Of a DNA stretch of 64,000 bases, positions 43,801 through 54,433 are shown one piece after another. The notes under the pieces are model-generated. The model was not told the origin of the DNA and ran no database searches. It was given only the letters and a program-made list of their open reading frames with translations. The stretch is from Membranipora membranacea. Lineage: Eukaryota > Bryozoa > Gymnolaemata > Cheilostomatida > Membraniporidae. Made by a program: the position numbers and the translations under genes. The stretch lies in contig OU612073.1 in assembly GCA_914767715.1 (NCBI GenBank), positions 19,468,001 through 19,532,000 on the forward strand, in the 5' to 3' direction. Numbering within the stretch: the first letter of the stretch is position 1; every line of letters starts with the position of its first letter.

Positions 43801-45896
43801 CACGGCACTGGCGAAGCTTTACTAGGAAATTATATTTATTGTTAGCCACCTTTTGCTACACCTTTTAATACAAAGTCCCACTATGTATGTTATATACAAA
43901 TGAACTACTGCATTATGGTGCTCAAACATTTCAGGGGTTCATAGGGTAACCTTTTTACCTTCTCTGAAGGTAGGATATATTATACTAAGTGTTGTGATTT
44001 ACATTAACTTTTGTGGCCTTTTTTAGAGTTTACAAAACTTTCCTCACAGTATGCTGCTGATTTTTTAAAGCTCCACATCATAGCCAGAGTGAATGGAATA
44101 AAACATAAGAGGATGTTTTCTACACTCACCTTGCTGTTGAGGAAATAGTCCCGTGGCAGCCTACCAAAAATGTGGCTAGAAACGCAACTTCACTTGCGAA
44201 ATTGGATGGATAAATTCTAAGGGTGGATTCTAGGGTAGTCTTTTGAGGCGGTCGCAATGGTGATGATGTACCTTACACAAAGTTGCACAATAGGCGGCAA
44301 AGTGCCAAAAACGCTGCCGAAAATGGCCAAAATTGCTGTCTTTTTGAGACTTCAAAAGTCTGTCCTGTGCTCACCTTATGAGCTGGGCTACTCAAACTCT
44401 GCAATCAGATTCATACCTTAGTCAGTTTTTGGTAAAATCTCAGCATGATACCTCAAATATTGAGTGAATGACCAACCTTGAAGTGATAAAGTGAAAAACG
44501 CTGCCGACAAAAGGGAAAGTGATGAAAAAATGATGATATGGTTTCAAAACGTCCAAAATCTGAAAGAGCATGTCATAATTAGTGGATCTACAAGTTTCCA
44601 TGGGTCTTCTATCACAAATAGCCGAGATGTGGCCAACAACGGTTGCAATACCCCCTTATATCACCTGTATATAACTATCATTGAAACAACACTACTCTCT
44701 CAATTTTGCAGACGCCTCGAAAACTGACTTAGAATGTTCGTATCGATCTGATTTTTTATGGTGATTTTGTATTGACTCCACCAATGACCAAAAAATTTTT
44801 TTCAGCACTACTCACCTTTTTGATGATGCTTGAAGGAGTTAAGTTTTGCTTTACATGCTATATAACTATAAAACGACACACTCATAGCATTAAAAACTGG
44901 TGTCATGCAATGGGAGGGTCATTACACAATCACCATAAAAAATCAGATCAATACGAACTTTCGAAGCCTGTTTTTTAGGCAGCAGCATAATTGAAAAAGT
45001 AGTTTCTCTTTAATGATAGTTATACACAGGTGATAAAAGGGGTATTGCAACCGTTGTTGGCCACATCTCAGCTTTTTATGATAGCAGACCCATGTAAAGT
45101 TGTAGGTCCACTAATTATGACATGCTCTTTCAGATTTTGGATGTTTTGAAAACATATCATCATTTTTTTATCACTTTCCCTTTTACCGGCAGCGTTTTTA
45201 GCAATTAGCGGCCTATTGTGCAACTTAGTGTAAGGTACATTGTTACCATTGCGATCAGCGTGAAAAACTGTACCAGAAACAACTGACAAACCTTATCCAT
45301 CCAAAAGTGCAAATGGAAGTGACAAGATAGGCAGGGGCTGCCACCGGACTAAAATATTATTGTAGCATCGGTTTTACAGATGGCTTTTGATAATGAATAT
45401 TGTACTAATCTAATGTTTCCATGAGCTCACACTTCGGCAAATGTGGGCATGTTTGAATCATCGTGCTCAGAGTGAAGGCATAGCTCACAGTGATCAGTGC
45501 TATCTGAAGAAACCTCAGCCATCTGGCTCTGCCTGAATGGCCAAATGGTAAGATCAAATGACAAATAACTGAGAGACCGTATGTTTTAGGTGTCAGTTCA
45601 AACTCTGACCATTGGAATGATAACAGGTATCTAGGTGAGCTGTGAGGTGACAACTCAGCATTGTCGAGATTGAACTTAAAATGCTCATGGAAAGGTAGTG
45701 TTTGTGCTTTTCTAATGGTGAGGTTATCAAAACATACGTGGATATTCTGAATAAGGTACATCAAATTTATGTTACTATATACACCTCGTAACATCATAAA
45801 CTGAGACTGTCTACAGTTACGTAGACCCCTGCCTCAATTGGTGATGCTGCCTGTCTTTAAGAAAGGCAGCTCCATCATTGCTGTGTTGCAGAGATA
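43231..45896. repeat. Distant inverted pair of about 50 bp around the AFG1L 3' end
   Basis: Sequence at 43231-43280 (ATCTCTGCAGCACAGCAGTG, then GCTGCCTT..GAAAGGCAAC) is matched in inverted orientation at 45841-45896. The arms are imperfect. They bracket the last AFG1L exon and the foldback at 44147-45350, so they may be termini of an old element or two independent insertions. Confidence 0.45.
44147..45350. mobile_element. 1.2-kb foldback transposable element
   Basis: Long inverted arms of roughly 400 bp lie on either side of a centre near 44850. Matching inverted blocks include GTGGCAGC at the ends, TGTACCTTACAC-AAGTTGCACAATAGG, GGGAAAGTGATGAAAAAATG, GGCCAACAACGGTTGCAATA and GATCTGATTTTTTATGGTGA. 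The left arm has an extra block of about 200 bp (about 44290-44490) absent from the right arm. No transposase frame is present, so this is a non-autonomous foldback. It fills most of the gap between the convergent AFG1L and D8C2 genes. Confidence 0.82.
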
Positions 45897-46220
45897 ATGC
45901 ACGTCACAAAACAATCCTGCAGGCAGAATGTAATATTTTAGTTGGTTTTTTTTCACACACGGAACTGGTTTTGAATTTTGGATATAACATGATCTTATGG
46001 ATTTTATGGTGTGATGAGTATCAACCTAGGGCCGGAAATCATTTGATTTTGAGAATTAAGTAATGTTTTTGGAGTTGTGCATTTATACAATAAAGAGGAT
46101 CACTACAGACTCGTATGACATTGATGGTGAGTCAAACTTGCAATTTTCAATCGTGAATTTAAAAAAATTCATTACCTAAATCTAGTTGTTATGATTCCTA
46201 AAACCTAGATCTAAACCTAG

Positions 46221-46262
46221 AACAAGTTTGTGTCTCTGTAGCGGTGGAGGGATATTTTTAAA
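46221..46262 (+). repeat. Short dispersed motif, copy 1
   Basis: GAACAAGTTTGTGTCTCTGT followed by a GGTGGAGGG block recurs, diverged, at 54868-54910 in the same orientation. The element type is unknown. Confidence 0.45.
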
Positions 46263-46819
46263 GCTGCAATCAAGGCCAAGGTGCTTTGATACCAGACTTC
46301 TACAATATCACTTCACTATCACAGGGGATGCTTGTTGATATCAGATAGAAGAATCTGTCAGATAATAACTACTAACTTCATCACGTGTATGTTCTTGTGT
46401 TCTGTAATGTTTTTACTTTTTAACAATTTCTGGTGAATTAAAATAAAAAATGTAACTTATCATAAAAAGTTTTTGCTGCTAATGCCCCCATTGTAAAATA
46501 TTTTGCACAAAAAAAACCATGAATAGATATTTTGGAACTATTTAATTTTTCGACCGCGGCGAAATGCATGAAAGATAAATATATTCATAGCGAAGATTAC
46601 AGAAAGGTCCCATAAATACAAAACCCTATCCAGAATATAGAATGAGCCGATGTAGGAAGTGTTGACTCTTTGGTGAAACTGCCATCAATACTGAATATAA
46701 CCTTATGATGATGGAAGTGTCTGATTTAGTTGTTGTTTTTAATTTATTCTTTTCCATCATTGATCAAAAATGATTGTTTATCGAATAAACACAAAAGCTG
46801 CTGCTGTGGTGTAATCAGT

Positions 46820-49217
46820 TTAAAGCACACCACAGAAAGCACTTTTACACCACTCATTCCCTTCATATTTATAGATAAAGTCATGAGGCTGGTTAGAACA
46901 CCTCATTGCTGTAGTATTCTTTGTATCATGTTTACAATTATAATCCCATGATATATAAACGTTAATCACCCTGTGCTGAGCAGGGGAGCTCGGCATCACC
47001 TCATCAGACCAGATTGCCCCTGCAGAACCACAACTGTAACCGGGAGGACAGGTGTTGAGTAGCCTGTTACCTGCCGCGTCAGAGAACCTAAACCACGGCC
47101 TGCCCTGAGCAATCATATCTCTTGTGTCACACTGATGGTATTCATCATTGGGCATTATGTTACTGCCACTGTGGTCTCTTCTCCAGTATCCAGTCAGATT
47201 GATGGCGTTCTGACACTCGACAGGAACGGTGAAGGTTTTGGTTGTTTTTGAAGGGGTACTTGTCATCGTTGTGGTTGATGGTGTTGTTGATGGTGTTGTT
47301 GACGGTGTGGTTGATGGTGTTGTTGACGGTGTGGTTGATGGTGTTGTTGATGGTGTTGTTGACGGTGTGGTTGATGGTGTTGTTGATGGTGTTGTTGACG
47401 GTGTGGTTGATGGTGTTGTTGATGGTGTTGTTGATGGTGTTGTTGATGGTGTTGTTGATGGTGTTGTTGATGGTGTGGAGGATGTGGGACGAATTCTGGT
47501 GATGTCAGTAAGGGCTTGCTGTTTGCGGCATTTGATGAGCATGTTCAGCATTTTCTCATAAAGTAATTTCTCCATTTCCAGTCTGGTTGTATCAATGTTA
47601 GAGGAGATCACTTCACGCCTCATTCTTTTCCCCTTTAGTCTACACTCTGAGCGGAGTATGTTGTGAAGCAGTTTGACTCGTTCTCTGTAGCGCTCAAGCT
47701 CCAGGTTATCTGATCCATGTAGAAGACTGTTAATATTCACTGCAAAGATGATATAAGATCACAGTAAGTATCAGTATATCTTGAGTTTGATTTTATTTAA
47801 ATGGTTCTGAAATCAAAACAATGTCAGAGAAGCCATTAGTTGTTTAGAGTTGGCGGGTTGACGAGTTGGCAGCCTCCCTGGTTGCGCAACAGCGTAAACA
47901 CACCAATTATGTCAAACCACCGAAACTTACAAAATGCACTGAGGGATCGATGAGATTGATTGAGATGCTCATCAGCACACAGGGGTGGCTTCATGCTGCT
48001 GGGGCCGGCCATGAGGAGGTTGTACTAGAGAAGGCCTCGAAACAGCGCTTGACTCATGGTTTCTAGCTGAAGACCTGTGTGTTGTGCAGTGGTACGCGCA
48101 CCACTGTATGTTGTATCGATTAATAAACTGAGTTGGTCGAAATTTGAATATTTATTCAATTGAAATCTTTGCCTGTGGACAGTTGTAAAACTATAATGGT
48201 TTATTTAAATATTATTGTGCCACATATGCTGCTCCGGCTTGATTTTATCTTTTAAATGACCTTTACATTATGCGTCTTGAGAGAATACAGCGGTCGGCCA
48301 GGAGGACCATTTTACCAGACCTATGTTATGAAGTTTTTAAATCTACCCTTATTTAATAATTTTATTTTTGAACAGAGCAAGAGGCATTTTGTAAAAATAG
48401 CTGAGGACCAAACACACCCTCTTTTTTAGTCTGAGACCCCGAGACTTTTAATCGTATTATCAGAAATGATTGTAGATCATCTTCTCGCTGCAAAACTATT
48501 TTTGACCTAAACTATGTAGGTCCAAAAACATGCCAAATCCTTTATCCCTTTTTTTATGAATCATTTTAACTAGAACTGATAAGATCAGACACCACCGAAA
48601 TGGAGCACCACTATTCGCATCAGTTGGACAGATCATAGCTTAGTTCATTCATGGTTCACTGGTCAGAGTGAACGTATATACGCTTCATTTGTCTGTACTC
48701 TTACCCTTACTCTGTGATATCGATGTGTCATAAGTAAAATATCTGATACAGTCTCATTATGAACATTGTAGCTGTAAGGTTACAGCTCCACACTAAAATT
48801 GAGACAGGCAGTGAATCTAGTTGAAATATGATCAATAGGCTACTGACCACACCAATCTTTCATTCCTGTTTCGCAGTTGATGTTTTGGCTCACAGCTATT
48901 TAATTAAAATGTTATTTTATTAATCTGGCTATTGTGATCTAGAATAAAATTCAGCTGAGTTTATTCCTTCACAAACTTGTAGTGTAAAAGAAACATACAA
49001 AAGTCACAACAACATCCCGTTCCATTCTAGATCTTTGTGACATGGCATAAAACTATCTTTCCTTCGGTAATAAAGCATGTAAAAACTCACAGTCGAAGTC
49101 ATTGAGAAGTTTGACATGATTATTGTTATCCTCAGCTGCTGCTGCTATTGTGGCAGTAGGAGTTCCTATGAATAGCGTGACGCTAAAAACTATTACTAGA
49201 GGTACAAGGTAACCCAT
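46820..49217 (-). CDS. Secreted mucin-like D8C-domain protein 2
   Basis: Two exons: 49217-49091 (signal peptide, MGYLVPLVIVFSVTLFIG) and 47739-46820, joined in phase 1 exactly as in the paralogue at 39246-40339; 348 residues. The order is signal peptide, charged helical segment (ERYRERVKLLHNILRSEC, about 55-115), 17 tandem Pro-Ser-Thr-Thr units (about 132-199), a short Thr/Ser linker, then the D8C domain from C218. The eight D8C cysteines are present (ECQ, QCD, TCP, SCG, NCK, RCS, WCK, FCG), along with [19 protein letters not shown]. The PSTT tract is likely to be densely O-glycosylated and extended. Its function is unknown; a mucosal or matrix glycoprotein role is an inference from D8C relatives. 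The region upstream of the start is duplicated at 62592-62782. Confidence 0.9.
47269..47480 (-). repeat. 12-bp coding minisatellite (PSTT x17)
   Basis: In-frame 12-bp units, GGTGTTGTTGAT on the plus strand with T/G and T/C variants, encode Pro-Ser-Thr-Thr. The variants alternate in a higher-order pattern in the 3' two thirds (plus-strand left side), while the last five units on the right are identical, suggesting recent expansion there. Unit length keeps frame, so allele length should vary by four residues. Confidence 0.95.
47977..48116 (+). repeat. Dispersed repeat, copy B (intron of D8C2)
   Basis: This is the same-orientation relative of 29388-29516, ending ACCACTGTATGTTGTA. A short frame across it reads GWLHAAGAGHEEVV, reminiscent of an ankyrin repeat, then stops after TTC TAG. 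The resemblance is weak, and it may be the 3' part of a transposon-borne gene. Confidence 0.6.
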
Positions 49218-49252
49218 AATTCTAATAGTAATGTTACCACTATACCAACACA

Positions 49253-49440
49253 GTTATGTAGGGTACAGAATACCAATGAAAGTTTTAGAGAAGCTCAGCC
49301 AATATATGAAGGTGATGATAAAGTGATGATAAAGTGTTTGATCAACCCGGCTGAATAATCTTTCAGATCACATCTGATAATCAAATTTATCCTCCCATGA
49401 ACTGTACCAGGATAAAACTGGTTGTCTCGATGCCAAATAA
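49253..49440. repeat. Segment upstream of D8C2, copy 1
   Basis: It starts GTTATGTAGGGTACAGAATA and contains CAGCCAATATATGAAGGTGA and CTTTCAGATCACATCT, ending ATGCCAAATAA. A diverged copy with the same order lies at 62592-62782. It begins 36 bases upstream of the D8C2 start codon, so it overlaps the promoter or 5' untranslated region. Confidence 0.85.
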
Positions 49441-51029
49441 GGAATCTTTAAGATTAAAATGGTACTAAAACTTTGTTGTTCCTTTCCTTTGTCGCTGTTG
49501 TTTGGTCCGATCATTTTGTAGAAATTGACCGCTTACTAAATTAAATTAACTGCAAAAACAATATGTATCAGAGCAAAATTGTATGCAATGCCTCCTTCAA
49601 TACTTTATTGTTTACCGCAAGTTCTAGCTCCTATTGTCATTAGTGACTAACACAATTTGGATGTGGAGGCAGGTCTTCTGCATTATCGATCTAATTACTA
49701 TAGCCTATCCATAACAAGTCATATAACTAAATGCTGATTGTTTGTATGGGAGGAGGGGAATTGAGTAGAACTTTTTAGAGATGTTCGTTTTTCTCGTTCC
49801 CTATTCTCAACTAAATATATTTCGGATTTGAAAGTATAGCTTGCTACTGTTTAATAATATGGGATATTCAGTACGCTGACTAATTTCTTTATTAGTGATC
49901 AATTTACAGAATTGTGGAATAAATAGCAGACCTTAGCTGTTTTTCACTGTGAATTATTTTGATTATGAGTGATGATCCATTTTATCTGATTTTTGCCAGC
50001 AGTTCCATAGCTCATAATTCTTAGGAGAAGGTCATAATTTATCCTGGTCCTCCCCTTAGAACTATAATCTTTCATCTCTTATTTTTAGACAATAGCCACA
50101 CAGGCTACAAGTTATTCTTATCTGATTTAGTGATGACATTGGTAAAAGCAAGCTGCAGCTGTTTGTATGAAACTTTCAGGGATGATATGAAATGAAATCT
50201 GTTGAGAAATGCTGTTAAATCTACAACTCATGTGTCATAAATTCAACAGAACGCCTACTTGTTATCAGCAAAAATAGCACACCTATCCTATATCCTGACC
50301 TATTTCAGAGAAGGTTTGTATCATCGACTGTTATGTTATTGCATTTTTTGCATCTATTTAATAACAGAGATGGAAGGTTGAGCCTTCCATTCTTTTCCTT
50401 TTCAAGCCCAGTTATAGTTATGCTATAAGTTTATCTTATCAGGTAAACTGACACCCTCGATAAATTCAAGCGTCAATTATTATCCTAAAAGTTCCTAAAG
50501 GTTGATATGGAAACTATCTGCTGCAAACTTCAACTGCTTCTGACAACATTGGGCCTTCAAAGCGATCTATAGTATTTAGATAGACGGATAGATTTAGATA
50601 GATAAAAACTCAGAGCATTGTACCCATAAACCTCAGTAGAGAAAGCGCATCGTATTTGGGTAGCTAATTAGCAAACATGGTGATATGGTGAAAGCTTTCT
50701 GCTTTTAACAAGCGTAATAGAAAATCTCCCTTTTCCAAACAAAGAGACTTAAAACAGTCTGGATTAAAAAAAGAACCAATCCATGTTGAAATTTTTTGTC
50801 ATCAACCACCAATATAGAGCCAGAGAGGACGTTCAACGTTGGGCGGTTGGTGTACCAGTCGGAGATCCCAGTGTCGGCCCAGGAACTGGGGATTGAGTGT
50901 ACTGGCAACCATGTGTATGTGAATGTCACTTTTCTTGTGTGTTTCTTCAGGTTTCCTTTGCCAGTTTGGCTTGAGGTTAGTCTCGACATCTGAGAGATAA
51001 TCAGGCCATCCACAGTTGAGGAAGTGGGA
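49441..51029. other. Intergenic stretch, nothing firmly supported
   Basis: AT-rich sequence with a GATA-type microsatellite near 50575-50605. Overlapping open frames on both strands at 50700-51050 look like a fragment of something once coding (phrases such as GHFLNCGWPDYL-like on the minus strand), but I cannot assign them and no start or splice context is convincing. Confidence 0.4.
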
Positions 51030-51240
51030 CCCGCCCCATTTTCCCAATGTCATTTCCCCATGTCATTTTCCCACCAAGCCTTTCTCCCACCTGGATGATT
51101 TCCCACTCTGCCATATTTCCACCTGGACGGTTACCCACCATTTTTCCACCTAGACATTTTCTCAACAAGTCATATACCCATCAGGCCATTTTCCCAACAT
51201 GCCATTTTCCCTCCAAATTCATGTTTTTGACACTTTTCCA
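51030..51240. repeat. Degenerate minisatellite, CATTTTCCCACC type
   Basis: Around ten diverged units of about 20 bases share a core like CATTTTCCCACC or CATTTCCCCATG, pyrimidine-rich on the plus strand. Units differ by several bases and small indels, so this is an old array. Confidence 0.75.
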
Positions 51241-51978
51241 CAAGCAATGAAGCTTACCTATGTGTAAATTGGTAAATTTAGTTGTTCAATTTACAAACTA
51301 TATCAACAATCAACCAACAAACATTTCAAAGAAAATTAGGCTTCTTTTATGTATACAATCTTTTCCAAGACATATTGATAGTTATTGAAGCTACATCAAT
51401 TATTTGCTTTGACCGTATCAACCATAAACATATGAAAACTCTTGACTGGAAACTTTTGGCTATTTGATACGGGCTCAGTGGTCTCCCCATAAGATACAAT
51501 CATTGGCCAATAAACACTGAAATAAATACAGCCATTTACCCTCAGCACTTCCATCACTACTAAAAAAATGTAAAAAATACATATAACACAATATCACAAA
51601 TATTTTGTTGGATGAGCCAGATCTAAGCACCAGCACCACCACCACCATCATCATTTTTCCCCTTAAAATTGTTCCTAGTAGTGACTGCACACAACCAGTC
51701 TGCTCAAACTGGATTGCCAATTTTATTGTCGCTTTACAAGGAAGAATAGATCTGCGCTGTAAATTTAGTATGAAAACTACAGATAGCTGTTGTTCCTGAG
51801 TACGTATGATGAATCTAGAGTATATGACAATAACTTGAAATTTTTATACTTCAGTACTGTAGTCAAAATCTAATGGCCTTTGCTGTGACCAAACTTAATT
51901 TTGCCGATTCCGGTAAGGTTCTTTGAGTTTATCAATGTGATATCGGCGTCAACAGTGAATGTCAATTGCTCCTTGACC

Positions 51979-52610
51979 CATTCACAGACACAGAAGTGTG
52001 AAAAAAGTAGTTATGCTACGAAATCTTTGGGCGTACAGATTGATAAGAACCTGAATTTTAATGCCCACACCGATGAAATTATAAGAAAATGTAGATCTAG
52101 ACTATTTTTGATGAAGAAACTCAATACAGTAGACCTTAATGTTGAGGGATTGAAAATTTTTTATACCAGTAATGTCAGATCTGTGATTACCTATGGCGCC
52201 CCAGCTTGGTTCTGTTTTTTATCTGACACTAACAAACAGAGACTAGAGAATATGCAGAAATCATGCATCAATGCTATATTACCCGAGTTCAATTATGATG
52301 AGGCCCTAATAGCTCTCGATTTACCAAACCTAAATAAGTTTTTATTTGATATCTCTGAATGCCATTATAGTAAGATTTTGAATAATGTACACCATCCTCT
52401 GTATGACCGAATCATTTTTAACCACGGTAGATTGTCTTCGCACAGTGAAAAGGCAACATAGTTTTTTCAATTACTTTATGATGTTTCGGAACAGCAGTTT
52501 TATCTATTCACAATAATTTTTAAATGCCAAACAGCTCTCGAAGCATCCTGTTTTGTCGCATAATTGTGATAGAGGATGTAAAATAAACCTGATACCTAAT
52601 ACCTATTACA
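51979..52610 (+). pseudogene. 3' fragment of a non-LTR retrotransposon (LINE) reverse transcriptase
   Basis: The frame to the TAG at 52459 carries the post-catalytic (thumb) part of a LINE reverse transcriptase: KSLGVQIDKNLNFNAHTDEI, RLFLMKKLN, LKIFYTSNVRSVITYGAPAW and LENMQKSC are typical of the CR1/jockey-like group. The catalytic palm is missing. After the stop, a short 3' part ends in AAATAAACCTGATACCTAAT, a simple-repeat-like tail as seen in this group. The first residues of the open frame come from the inverted arm, not the LINE. It is a 5'-truncated dead copy. Confidence 0.85.
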
Positions 52611-53076
52611 ACAGGACACGTCATCATCTGAGAAAATGGAACTACATGTAATGATGAAACTACAGGAAAAGAATGGAAGCAGTGATTCTAATAATTTCCA
52701 AGACTGGAAAATAAATGCCGGCCAAACGATCACCAGCATTATTGCCTGACTCAGCCGAGAGTTGCGTGCTCATATGCATCACAACTGCTCACAAGCACAA
52801 ACCTCCGTAGCCTGCAATAAATTTTTGTTGGTATGAGCTAAGGTTTAATATGAATAACGGCTATTAGTATAGAACCCAGCCTGAGCCACAAAATAACGCT
52901 TCTGAACCCTTTATTTAGACAGCCAGAGAAGTTTTTGAATAAATGAGCAGCAACAATCCCTTCTGTAATGACTAAAAAATCACTGTCAATTATACAGTCA
53001 CATGCTTCCATCCTTTTTCCTCTGTAGTTTCATCATTACATGTAGTTCCATTTGCTCAGATGATGACGTGTTCTGG
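52611..53076. mobile_element. Nested foldback element with about 70-bp inverted ends
   Basis: The left arm (52611-52682) contains ACACGTCATCATCTGAG and GGAACTACATGTAATGATGA, and the right arm (53004-53076) is its inverted copy with few changes. It lies immediately after the LINE tail, within the larger inverted element. It is non-coding and MITE-like. Confidence 0.82.
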
Positions 53077-54144
53077 TTTGGTTTGGCTTATTATAACAAT
53101 CATTGTATTAGCAAGTGATAGGATTGGATTGGTACACGAAAATTAACATTTTAAATTCTGCTGTGAGCTGACATGTAGTATGGAAAAAAGCTCTTTAAAT
53201 GCTTTTCTGTCCTGCACTTTGGCGAGCAATAGATGGTATGTAGGCGAGAGGATACCTTTGCACAGTTGAAAACAACACAACTAAAAAGAGGATGGTCTTT
53301 ATCGGACGCAATTTTGTTTAAAAAGTTTTAGACATCTCAGTAATCACTTTTTTTTTCACGCTGCTGTTTCTGTGTATAGGTAGGGGAAGCAATAGACATT
53401 CACTGTTGACGCCGTTATCACATTTATAAACTCAAAGAACCTTACCGGCATCGGCAAAATTCAGTTTTGCCAGGGTAAAGGCCATTAGATTTTGACTACA
53501 GTACTGAAGTATAATAATTTTAAGTTATTGTCACATACTCTAGATTCATCATATGTACTCAGGAACAACAGCTATCTGTAGTTTGCATACTCATTTAAGG
53601 TAATGTCAAAGACCGATCCGAATATCAACATATCATATACCGTTGGAAAGCTGCCGAGCTACTGAAAATGAATACCTGAACAAAAACTTGATTCGACGAC
53701 GTTGTGTCATTTTAGGGAGGAAATGAGGCAGAAAACGCTCTTTTTGTCGATGCCGATTGAGCAGTCAAATTAATTGCAAGAAATTTCAAATCAGGTGGAA
53801 TGCATACTTAGAGATTGCGTTCATCGTAAAATTTGATTTTCTTTGATATATGACTAGTCTAAATTGTCTTTTTACGTCACGCCATACAACGCATTTTTTT
53901 TGTGAAGCCGTGAAAATATGGGAAATTTCAATCATTAATTCACAACAGATCATAGGCTCGAATCAAAATTAATTAAGATTTTCTCTTAGAGTACTCTTCA
54001 AAAGTCATACACATTGACTTTCAAAAAATTAGCTTGCATATTGCAATGACAGTAGACTCTCGAATACGGCTAATATTTTCGCCACCTTTGCATAACGCCA
54101 AACATGCTGTCCAAATAACCATTATTGTGGCCAAACAAAGTTTT

Positions 54145-54433
54145 TTTGAAAGTTCTCACATACGAAGCCGCTTTCATTAACCATGGTGCACACAGGAAAT
54201 GCCAACATAATTTTTCATTGCATCTTCATTTTTCTTGAATTTAACGCAAAAGAATGCCAAAAAACAGCTATTTTTAGGGACTTTTGAGGTCTTTGTAAGG
54301 ACTTTTGAGGTGTTTTTTGGCATTCTTTTGCGTTAAATTCAAGAAAAATGAAGATGCAATGAAAAATTATGTTGGCATTTCTTGTGTGCACCATGGTTAA
54401 TGAAAGCGGCTTCGTATGTGAGAACTTTCAAAA
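54145..54433. repeat. Large near-perfect palindrome (121-bp arms)
   Basis: The arms at 54145-54265 and 54311-54433 are inverted copies with apparently a single mismatch (CACACAGGAAATG against CACACAAGAAATG). The 45-base centre contains a direct repeat of GGACTTTTGAGGT. No coding frame is present. Such symmetry implies recent origin or ongoing arm-to-arm gene conversion. Confidence 0.92.

Larger units (their letters stand above)
51768..53590. mobile_element. Composite element with 210-bp inverted ends
   Basis: The arms at 51768-51978 and about 53382-53590 are inverted copies with few differences, containing CTACAGATAGCTGTTGTTCC, TACTTCAGTACTGTAGTCAA and GGTAAGGTTCTTTGAGTTTA. Between them lie a LINE reverse transcriptase fragment and a second, smaller foldback at 52611-53076. 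Either a LINE and a MITE landed in a foldback element, or a LINE end was captured by it. Confidence 0.82.

Noticed and set aside
45405-45797. 130-residue minus-strand frame
   Set aside because: Longest unassigned frame in the window, but no motif, signal or splice support. It may be transposon debris; not reported as a gene.
47229-47561. Plus-strand frames rich in Val-Asp-Gly or Leu-Met-Val repeats
   Set aside because: Antisense shadows of the PSTT minisatellite; a 12-bp repeat without stops is open in several frames.
50705-51053. Overlapping frames on both strands of 65-102 residues
   Set aside because: Possibly an old transposon fragment, but no domain could be named and no frame is clearly favoured.
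54049-54080. Pogo/Tigger-like terminal sequence (CAGTAGACTCTCGAATACGG)
   Set aside because: No matching inverted end was found within a plausible distance, so an element could not be delimited.
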